Of a stretch of DNA of 64,000 nt, positions 55,523 through 64,000 are shown piece by piece. The stretch lies in assembly GCA_027919835.1 (NCBI GenBank), contig JANVFP010000016.1:186001-250000 (forward strand), read 5' to 3'. Source of the DNA: Lentinula raphanica (lineage: Eukaryota; Basidiomycota; Agaricomycetes; Agaricales; Omphalotaceae). Every line of letters begins with the position of its first letter. The stretch's first letter is position 1. Made by a program: the position numbers and the translations under genes. Under the pieces are notes generated by a model. That model did not search any database. It saw only the letters and a list, made by a program, of their open reading frames with translations, and was not told the DNA's origin.

Positions 55523-56642
55523 AATAATGCCTAGTACCAAGGGCTCCTGAGATCCCCGTGCTCAACATATTTGAAATATTTTGACACTGCCACTTGATGC
55601 CGGCCTGTGAGAATTTGATGCAATAGCACGCTCGCGCTCGTTGATTCTCTTTTCTTCAACTTGTAAGTCTTGTATATATGTGCTCTGTCTTGAGTTTATA
55701 TGCCAATGAATCAGCTTCATGACAGACTCTCCTGTCAGCTCTCTCTTGGAGTCCCTTCACTTGCAAGAGTTGTAAAAGCCATGCAAATCTGACATAGTGA
55801 CATTGGTACAATCTGGCTGAGTGGCCCAAGCTGAGTGTTCTGGGTGGCCAAATTGGTGTTTCCTGCAAGGAATGTACCCAGAATGTCATGGGAGTCTTGC
55901 GCTCAGAGACTCGCTTGTGTTCACACAGTTTCCTGTATTCATTAAGCTTGATGTAAGTGAAGAAATTGGCAAAAAGACTCAGAGTCAGTATGAGAGTCAT
56001 ATCAGTTATGTGAAATTGATCGACCGGCAGCACCTGGCATTGCGTCGGAGTTTCAAACATATCAAGCATGATGGCCTTACGAGCCCTGGGTTCCAGGCTA
56101 ATGACCGCAAGAATATCAATCAAGAGTCACAAGACTGGATCAGAAATCCCACGCATGAAAGGTGTGCCAAAAAACACAGCACAAATCAGATCAAATTTTG
56201 GCAAATATTTCCTAATTAAAATAAAAGTAAATTACATATGTAATCCTAGTTGAAAATTCAATCTCAATTTTTGTCTGATTTAACAAGGAAAAGGCAAAGA
56301 AAGTCTGTAGCATTTTTTCAATGATTTTCTGACCAATTCACATATGATTTTATCCTGATTTCATTTTACAGCTGTTTGCAGAGCATAAGGTGTGGCAGGA
56401 AATTTGACAGATATTCCAAGATTTCTGAAAATTGCCTGAGTGAATCTTCCAATGTGAATAACTCACTCATTGCTTCACTAATCACTTTGTGGATGAGCGC
56501 ATTAGATAGCGGCTGAAAAATACTATATTTTACACCTTTCGTCCAAGGGTTTTGTATATTTCAGTCTTGAGATATAATTCATTTTGATTTCATGAACACT
56601 TTCACCATAATATTCATGCTCTTCACTCCATATTTCTTTTGA
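55523..56642. other. Interval without recognised gene
   Basis: CpG-poor. Open frames on both strands near 55656-56219 overlap each other and show no family signature. The 5' part of the Tc1-like element and its terminal repeat may lie near 56200-56640, but I could not place it. Confidence 0.4.
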
Positions 56643-57813
56643 ATGCCTCGAAAGACAAGCCAGCCAAAAAGGAGAACATACTCTCAAGATCTGAAGCTTG
56701 CTGCTGTCCACCAGCTATTTGCACTGGGCTACAAAACCACCAAAGTCACTATAGAGCTCAATATTCCATTACAGGTTATTCAACGCATTCAGAAGAACTG
56801 GAATGAGATTCACAATGTCTGACATCTGTAGGGAGTGAAAAGGTATTGGGCAAGCTCCTCTCATGAGTCATGACCCCAGATGCATGCAAGGTGTGTAGCT
56901 TATGGTACAACGTCAGAGCACTGAAGCAAACTTGAAGTCTACAGCTCCTGTTTGGTTTGATAGAACACTTGCCTGACATATATCTTGACAAGATTCAACT
57001 TGAATCTTGTCAAGATATTGAAGATGAATTGTACTGCACATATGGTCTCACTATCTCTTTATCAACCATTTGGTGTACACTAAGGAGATTGGGAATCAGT
57101 AACAAGCAGGTATGTGTCAATACCCCCTCATATACATTTACTTTCCTCACTATCCATATCTCAGTTATCAAAGACTGCATCTGAACACAGTGAAGAGACA
57201 CATATGGAATTTACATTTGAAATGGGCGGTTTACCACCTGAGTATCTGGTTTTTGCTGATGAATGCTCTGTAAACCTACACACAACATATTGGTTCAATG
57301 GATGGAATTATCATGGCATTTGAGCAAGGAAGCAATGTAATCTTGTCCAGGGTCAACAGTGCATAGCATATTTTGATTATTTACTGATATTCTACTGAAC
57401 AGTGTATCAGATATTCTGTCCTACCAGCTATAGTATCTCTCGATGGTGTCTTCTACAGTTACATCAAACCAGACAGCTTCAAGGGTGCTGCCAATTTTCT
57501 GGAATGGTTGGAAGGGCTTCTGGAAGAGATGAATCCATATCCTGCTCCTCGCAGTGTTCTAGTGCTTAATAACTGCTGAATCCACCATGTTCCTGGTGCT
57601 CAAGAGATGTGTGACAAACGGGGTGTCAAGCTCATATACCTACCGCCATATTTACCTGATCTCAATCCTATCGAAGAGTTGTTTTCATTCATGAAAGCTC
57701 AAATCTGTCATAATGGGCAGGAATCTCAGGAAATTGTGGAGCAGGGAGAAGAATTAGAACCATATTATTTCCTATATAATATACTTGATATGATTGAGTT
57801 GCATCATGTATGA
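56643..57813 (+). pseudogene. Tc1-like (DD34E) transposase relic
   Basis: Starts MPRKTSQPKRRTYSQDLKLA with a helix-turn-helix part (KTTKVTIELNIPLQVIQRI), then breaks at a TGA near 56820. Further patches in order: LSTIWCTLRRLGISNKQ, LPPEYLVFADECSVN (first Asp), LDGVFYSYIKPDSF, VLVLNNC-stop-IHHVPGAQEM and LIYLPPYLPDLNPIEELF (Glu), with 34 residues between the second and third catalytic positions. The second Asp has become Asn, and in-frame TGA codons stand where related proteins have Arg (CGA). The element is dead. Stops of this type fit CpG decay. Confidence 0.85.
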
Positions 57814-58263
57814 GGGTGGTTTTCAAACTCAAATTATGTATAGAACCACTATATCCTCTGCTTCCTTGAATTACAGTTCACCTGCTCGCCACGGATTTTG
57901 CATTTCTCCAGTAGATATGTAGCATTGCCACTACTGAGACCAGCTGAAGGTGTGGTGGAAAGAATGGGGAGGGAGGTAATATATAGGAATGAGAAGGATG
58001 CCTTTGGGGGAGATGGGGGTGGGATGGGAGGGGTGCAAATGAGTTGGGGAAGTGTTTGAGGAGGGTGAGGGATTGTGGGCTGGGGTGATTTTCATATGTT
58101 GTATTGTATGTGAAATTTTTGCAATTACATATTGTTGACTAGCAAGCTCAAGCCTTATATTTATGTGTAATTTTAAATCCTCAGCAAGCAGAAAATGAAA
58201 TCTTCCAATGAACAATAGTATTTTACTAATATTCCATTATAGTATATATATTTTTGAACATTG
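57814..58263 (-). other. 3' flank of gene C, homologous to the flank of gene A
   Basis: 58-63% of words in 57945-58140 recur in order in 7992-8200: GTGTGGTGG, GGGATGAGAAGGATGC-like, GCAAATGAGTTGGG, AAGTGTTTGAGGAGGGTGAG and GCTGGGGTGATTTT. The percentage is an eye estimate. This shows that genes A and C were duplicated with their flanks. Confidence 0.6.
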
Positions 58264-60964
58264 CTAATATGCACCTTTGCTTTTTAAAAATCCTGCTAAG
58301 CCTCGACGTCTTGATTTGTCCAAGCAGTTTAAAGCTGCTTGCATTGCAGTACCAAATTTACCACCTTGCGCATTGACATCTGCACCTTCTCCAATCAAGA
58401 ACTCCATATTCTCAAAATTTCCCCAGTGTGCAGCTGCTTGCAATGCATTGCCATAGTGCCCACCTTGAGCATTGACATCTGAACCTTTTTCAACCAAGAA
58501 TTTTACAATTTCCATATTTCTCCGTGCAGCTGCTTGTAATGCATTGCCATATTTACCACCTTGAGTATTGATATCTGCACTGATTTCAACCAAGTATTTC
58601 AAAACTTCCAACTCCCCCCAATATGCAGCTGCTTGCAATGCATTGCCATAATCACCACCTTGAGCATTAACATCTGCACCTTGTTCAACCAAGTATTTCA
58701 CACTTTCTAACTTTCCCCTTAATGCAGCTGCTTGCAATGCATTGCCATATTCACCACCTTGAGCATTGACATCTGCATCTTTTTCAACTAAGTATTTCAC
58801 AGGTTCTGATGTCCCCAATATGCAGCTGCTTGCAATGCATTGCCATAGAAACCACCTTGAGCATTGACATCTGCACCCATTTCAATCAAGAATTTTACAA
58901 TCTCTAACCTCCCCAACTGTGCAGCTGCTTGTAATGCATTGCCATAGAAGCCACCTTGAGCATTGAGATCTGCATCTTTTTGAACCAAGAATTTTACAAT
59001 TTCTAACTCTCCTGCAAATGCAGCTGCTTGCAATGCATTGCCATGATAACCTCTTGTAGCATTTATATCTGCACCCTTTTCAATAAGATTATAAACTATA
59101 TCTAGCTTACCACCTAATGATGCCTTATAAAGACAGCTAGTATATAGATGATGTGCATTTATTAGGTTGGCACTATGTGCAATTAATGATGTTAATGCCT
59201 CCCAGCTATCATTTTCTTCTATTCCAGTATCAATTATTTTATTATAGATTCTTCTCCAACTTGAATGCCTTCATTATTCCTTTTGACCATTTTTGCAACA
59301 ACAACTGGGTTGTCATTCTGAAATGCCTGTACAAAGCATTTTTCTCTTAAATTATTAGAGAATAATGGTAATCCATGATCATAATGCTCCACTGCAATTT
59401 TCCACCACTTATGAATTATCTTTTCCCAAATATTCATGTCCATATCAGTAGTTTTTGAAAAGCTCTCCCATATCATTGTTGCAAGAACTTTCAGATGACC
59501 TTGGAGCTGATTTGTATAAGGTTGAATATATTTTTCTCCTTTCCATATACCCAGAACAAGATAATTTTCAAAAAGCTCATGAAGAGCCTGTGCTACTACT
59601 CTTTGGATTGATTGATTTGATGTAAATAAGCAAAGCCAGGCTAAAATCTGTGCTAGGATTGCATTTGCCTGATCATCAGATTTGAAATACAGCAACTCAG
59701 CATCTCTCAGAGTTTTAGGTTGAACATATGGAAACTCTAATTGCCACTCTAATTTCCAGAGTTTACTGTTCACCCAACCTATATACCAAATTGTAACAGC
59801 ATACAGATGTTTAAAATATCCAATCAAAGTGAAAAGTAGTGGAATTCTGTATGGGCAATCCAGCCTAATAGAAGGTAGAATGATGCTTCCCAAATAGATA
59901 ATGAATGCAATGATTGTCACAGCAATAATAATCCAGGAAAGAGTGCTATGCAGCTCAAACACATATAAGGAGAGGCCAATCAGAAATAGCCCAAGTGACA
60001 TATGAAGAATCAGTGGTAATATTCCAATAATTTCAGGAACTTTCCAATTGATTAATCCTGTATATCTAAAATGGTGAATCATAGCTCTTTCTTTTGCATT
60101 ACCGGAAGGTAAATTTTCATATGCCTGAAGCCATTGTTTTACAAGAACTGATAAAAGTGCAGTAGCAAGGGAAAGTGCTAGACTTGTAAAAAACAAGCCA
60201 TTGATCCAGATCTCATTTGTTCCAGGAGATCCATTTTGGAGATCCACTGAAGATTTAGGAATAGAGTTGATAAGAGTTGTATTTCCTGCAGCTCTGAGCA
60301 GTTTTGTCTGCTCAATTAACAGTTTAGCAGTGATCTCTCCAAAATCAGGTTGGAGGGAAGATATTGCAGCAATGATGAAAGATGTTACAACTGCAGAAAA
60401 AAGTGCTGCCTATGATGAAGTTCAATAAGCAAGTATATGTCCATAAGAGAAAACATACAAACACCAAAAGTGCATCAATTGTATCTCTAAAGCCTGTTAT
60501 CATTTCAAAGTCATGGGTCTCTGCTTCATCTAGATACACTTTCCAGACTCTGGCATTTTCTTTCATTTCATCACCTAAAGGATCAGGATCATATTTTTCC
60601 TCATAGTCATAAGACCTGCCTATGTTATTCAATATAAATAAGTGCTGTGAATAATAGTCATTGCCAAAATGACATACCACTCCTAGCAAATGATGAATGA
60701 TAAGGGGGAATCATATATCTGGTCCTGGGACCAGAGATATAATGTTCTTGAAATTGATCTTGATGGGCTGCAGGGTAAGCTAGTGGTAGTTAGTATAGAA
60801 TGACCAACTCATCTGATTAGAAATAAAACTAAAAATAGCTTACCATGAGCAGATGAAGGAATTGATCCTGGCTGAGGGGTATTCTTATTATGAGATGCAG
60901 GAGAAGATTCAGAAAGCATGCAAGTTGGTTCTTGATCAGCTACAGTGTAAACAGTTGAAGTCAT
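58264..60964 (-). pseudogene. DUF6535 membrane domain-ankyrin gene C, two frameshifts
   Basis: Same four-exon structure as gene A with identical exon lengths 1-3: 60964-60844 (121), 60779-60678 (102), 60619-60459 (161), then exon 4 from 60409 to 58264. The start is MTSTVYTVADQEP. The DUF6535 core and membrane helices are intact (WINGLFFTSLALSLATALLS). Exon 4 has a one-base loss near 59236 (linker before the repeats) and another near 58812 (within an ankyrin unit); after each the expected sequence resumes. About eight ankyrin units remain, ending FLKSKGAY. Splice sites are intact. A truncated 5' product (DUF6535 without ankyrins, about 465 residues) could still be made. Confidence 0.85.
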
Positions 60965-61225
60965 TCTGTAAAACAGGATTGGTCTGATTATTTGTCCAAG
61001 TTTCAGATATATGTGTAATGTGTTGGAACAAGAGGGGAAAGTAGTCAAGGGAAGATTTAGGCCTTGCTTATAAGTTTCCTACTCTGCCTCATGGCATGAT
61101 TCATCATTTGTTGGACATGCAAAATATGACAGGTTGACTGCTGTTGACTGGCACTGACAATCAGCCAGACTACTGCTCCGATCACGCCGAGGGTGATTAT
61201 GGCATTGACCAATGAGTCATGACAA
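60965..61225 (-). promoter_or_regulatory. 5' flank of gene C, conserved with gene A
   Basis: Shares AGGTTGACTG, GACTACTGCT and GATCAC with the flank of A, and GGGTGAT(T/C)ATGG plus ATTGAC with the reverse-oriented flank of B (about 16680-16730). Some CpG is retained here (61175-61195). Function as a promoter is inferred from position. Confidence 0.35.
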
Positions 61226-61736
61226 CAAAGGTGGCTTCTGAGTATTCAAAAGATCTTCCTCTACTTCTCCATATTGCCTCCAACACTGTCTCCTCAGCTC
61301 ATCACACTTGTCACTGCATAGACTAGCTCTTGCTTATCAACTTTGTATGAATCTTTTTTGCCTTCTCTCAACCAGTGTCTCAGCACCATGGCAAAACAAC
61401 AGAAGAAGTCTTATTATCTAGATTCTAGTAAACATTATCTTTTTCCTTTCCTTTCCTTCACATTGAACCTTTCTTGTCCTCTCATTCAGCCAGCACATGT
61501 TACAGCGGTCCATACGAAGTCTGACGAAGTGCCAATTAGGTTGAGACAAAGGTAGAGATGATCAAAGTTCAACGATAGGTCAATTTGAGGATAAAGAAGA
61601 TACAATGATGCAACAATACAATGATACGACGATTATCCCTCACTTTAGCACCAACACATTGTGTACTAACACTATTGACCCACAAAACTTCACGAGATGA
61701 GACGAGATTGTACTGGGCTAATGACGGACAAGCAAA
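61226..61736. other. Interval upstream of the MGQ exon
   Basis: Pyrimidine-rich leader-like sequence (61250-61380) and a short open frame at 61388 (MAKQQKKSYYLDSS). No family recognised. Confidence 0.35.
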
Positions 61737-62090
61737 ATGGGTCAATCTGCTTCGAAGCAAGAGGAGGAGGGAGGATATTTCGGGTCTGGAGGAGGGGGAC
61801 TTTGTCCTCAGTATCCTCATTATTCACTGTTCTTGCAGTATGCACAAGCACAACGACAGGACAAACACCTTGTTGTTTTGTATCCCACCTCTGCTCAACC
61901 GCTGGAACAAGGCAGGCGCTGGTTCAACCACAGACTCAGTGTCAACCAGGTGCTCACTCAACCACAGATACTGTTTTGGCATCTGGGATGGGTGGCAAGC
62001 GAGGAGTACAAGGAAGAGATTTGACAGAAAGAGAATGTACTTCTGGTGTAGTACTTGAAAGTGGTCGCATGTACATTGTGGAGTGAGAAG
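61737..62090 (+). pseudogene. Possible family X copy 4 (5' part)
   Basis: The ATG at 61737 gives MGQSASKQEEEGGYFGSGGG, similar to MGQFGSKQ of copy 2. A frame of 95 codons continues (Gln-rich QYAQAQRQDK). Other patches of family X are not clear. The 3' end overlaps the dispersed repeat shared with 43.1 kb. Confidence 0.3.
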
Positions 62091-62140
62091 CCTTTTAAAA
62101 CTTCACGCTAACAACCCTTTCGCGTTTGATGGATAAGCAG
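62056..62140 (+). repeat. Dispersed repeat, copy 2
   Basis: See the copy at 43108-43200. Here the word is GTGGTCGCATGTACATTGTG, then GAGTGAGAAGCCTTTTAAAA and CCCTTTCGCGTTTGATGG. Confidence 0.75.
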
Positions 62141-62559
62141 GGATATGAGCCAGGGATAAAAGCAGTGTGATATATTTGCCATCTCGACGTTGAGCGGATG
62201 CAATCTCTCACCTCGTCATCACAACATATGTAATCAATAGGCCTGACATATCGTGCGATATGTCAGGCCTAGTCCCCTGAAAAGCTGGAGTCTGTCCCTC
62301 ACTGCCAATAAATCTGGCAATAATTATCTTATTTCTCAAAGTAGAAAGAGTCCGGCTCCCTCAGTACAGCTCAGTACGCCCATGTCATGTTCGCTCTCCG
62401 TCACATTCTGCCAAGCGCTCATTGGATTACTCACACATTGGTGCTTACTTGAATTTGTTTCTCCCGCCTCCTGCCTTTCATCCCGCCTTTCTGTTTTGTT
62501 CCACCTCTGTACAAAGCTGCCTAATACACCTCATTTACATTTTATCCACACACACTGTC
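62141..62559. other. Interval without recognised gene
   Basis: A short palindrome around 62243-62269 (AGGCCTGACATATCG and its complement) is the only structure seen. Confidence 0.4.
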
Positions 62560-63240
62560 TGCTGTGTCTACTTGAAGTGTGCAAGCTATAATAGAGCAAG
62601 CCTCTGTCTCAACAATCAGACAGAGTCTGCAATAGGTACAAGGAGGAAAGGAAGGGCATAGCTTGGTGAGTTTTGAATCATTTCCCTTCGTCGTGTGTGC
62701 GTTAGAACGCGCTCTGTAAGTACTCACAAGTATGCAAACCATGAGGCAGCAAGCAGTCTTGCCTTTGAGTGACAATCAGACAAAGTGTGACAGGTACCAG
62801 GAGGAAGGATGGGCATAATTTGGTGAGTTTTGGCCCGTTTTTCTTTGTCATGTGCGCGTTAGAATGTGCTTTGCATGTACCTTTGAGTGTGCAAACTGCG
62901 AGGCAACGAGCTATCTTGTTCTTGAGCAATAACCAAATGAAGTCTGGTGGGTACAAGGAGGAAGGAATAGGTATTACTTGGTGAGTTTTGGCCTGTTATC
63001 CTTTGTCGTGTGCGCGTTAGAATGTGCTTTGCATGTACTTTTGAGTGTGCAAACTGAGAGGCAGCGAGCTATCTTGTTCTTGAGTGATAATCAAATGAAG
63101 TCTGGTGGGTACAAGGAGGAAGGAATGGGTATTACTTGGTGAGTTTTGGCCCGTTTTCCTTTGTTGTGTGCGCGATAGGGTGCGGATTGTGAGTGCTTCT
63201 GAGTGTGCAGCTGATACTGTAAAGCTTTTGTAAAAAGACC
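62560..63240 (+). repeat. 158 bp tandem repeat, about four units
   Basis: GGTACAAGGAGGAA-type words start at 62635, 62793, 62951 and 63108, a period of 157-158 bp. Each unit also has TTGGTGAGTTTTGG, GTGTGCGCGTTAGAA and GAGTGTGCAAACTG. Units 3 and 4 are the most alike. CpG is kept in the GTGCGCGTTAGAA core. Confidence 0.92.
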
Positions 63241-63650
63241 TGATGAGTTATCCAGGAGCTTTTGAAAATAGTTGTGACGACACAGAGGGGGCTCCGGAAA
63301 TGGCTCCGGGGGGTGGGCATGCCTGTCACCACCTGTCACATCTGACCTATATTTACTGTTTTGGGTAATTAATAATTATCCAGATATTAAATAAGCGGTA
63401 CATTTGTAAAAAATCCTGATAAACTATAAAAATTTAAAAAAAACCCAAAAAAACCTAATTAGGTCAAATCGGGGTATGTAAACAAAATAGCCTTATATGG
63501 TAAAAAATGCTGTAGGATCTATCTAGGTGCTAAAAATAGCCAAAAAAAATCACTAAGAATGCTAAAAATATGTAGGAATGGTATATAGCCTATTGCAGAT
63601 CCAGGCATCCAAAAATTACCAAAAAGGAAATTTTTGATGATGATGTCATC
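63241..63650. other. AT-rich DNA without genes
   Basis: Many AAAAA runs and AAAAATCCT/AAAAATAG words; probably diverged copies of the repeat that follows. Confidence 0.5.
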
Positions 63651-64000
63651 TTGTAGCAAAAAATCTGAAAAAAATCCTAAAAATAGTCAAAAAATTCAGG
63701 GGTGCCTTGTTGGCCCTGAAAATGCAAAATAAAAAAAAATACGCGACAAGTGTAAAAATTTTCATCACTCCAAATCATTTCAAATCCACTATACAGTCAG
63801 TATATATGATGTATATGCTATATTTAGCATCCTAGTACCTTTATTGCGCTAAAAATAGAACTTGATCTCATCTGATAGCAAAAAATCTGAAAAAATCATA
63901 AAAAATACTCAAAAAATTCAGGGGTGCCTTATTGGCCCTGAAAATGCAAAATAAAAAAATTTACACGACACAATTGAAAAACAACATCACTCCAAATCAT
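63650..64000 (+). repeat. AT-rich 222 bp repeat running off the window
   Basis: ATTCAGGGGTGCCTT occurs at 63694 and 63916, and both are followed by TTGGCCCTGAAAATGCAAAA and ATCACTCCAAATCAT. The period is 222 bp. More units probably lie to the right. Confidence 0.85.

Noticed and set aside
55656..56219. Open frames on both strands upstream of the Tc1 relic
   Set aside because: They overlap each other in antisense and neither has a recognisable domain.
62560..63240. CRISPR array or coding repeat
   Set aside because: The unit is 158 bp without unique spacers and no frame stays open over several units.

Overview
The window looks like a repeat-rich piece of a basidiomycete genome, most likely an Agaricomycete. 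The reasons are short (about 50-70 bp) GT-AG introns in nearly every gene, three copies of a gene encoding a DUF6535 membrane domain fused to ankyrin repeats, a fungal-type CACTA (Tnp2) transposase, a Tad1-like LINE and a fungal Ty3/Gypsy element. No prokaryotic signals are present. Gene structures were built by hand from splice sites, reading-frame continuity and comparison between copies in the window.

Layout. 1-5094: a minus-strand Ty3/Gypsy element cut by the left window edge. 5.1-22.9 kb: a family region with two spliced DUF6535-ankyrin genes (A, minus, 8353-11183; B, plus, 16900-19631), a fragment of a third copy (20.5 kb), three degenerate copies of an unrecognised repeated gene (family X), palindromic MITEs and two copies of a 0.8 kb TIR element (M). 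23.2-24.6 kb: the only clear housekeeping gene, the U5 snRNP 40 kDa WD40 protein. 24.9-40.1 kb: a tandem array of three genes (Y1, Y2, Y3) for secreted, probably Kex2-processed proteins of unknown function, interrupted between Y1 and Y2 by a nearly intact 6.7 kb LINE. 40.8-42.5 kb: a secreted alpha/beta hydrolase. 44277-51170: a complete-looking CACTA-like DNA transposon with TIRs, flanking direct repeats and two spliced genes. 51.7-55.5 kb: a nested stack of TIR elements, an M copy and a 1.6 kb solo LTR. 56.6-57.8 kb: a dead Tc1-like transposase. 58.3-61.0 kb: a frameshifted third DUF6535-ankyrin gene (C). 62.6-63.2 kb: a 158 bp tandem repeat, followed by an AT-rich 222 bp repeat running off the right edge.

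The strongest theme is a mosaic of CpG content. The DUF6535-ankyrin genes and the old transposon relics lie in CpG-poor DNA, while the Y array, the housekeeping gene, the hydrolase, the LINE, the CACTA element and the solo LTR keep normal CpG. Diverged copies of the same sequence on both sides of these borders differ at CG to TG/CA sites, which is what loss of methylated CpG would produce. This and the nesting of insertions give a relative history: M and the palindromic elements are old, the solo LTR and LINE are young.

Best candidates for undescribed biology are the DUF6535-ankyrin family, with near-identical 99 bp repeat units, and the Y family, whose propeptide-like N-terminal half is built from a tandemly duplicated exon pair.
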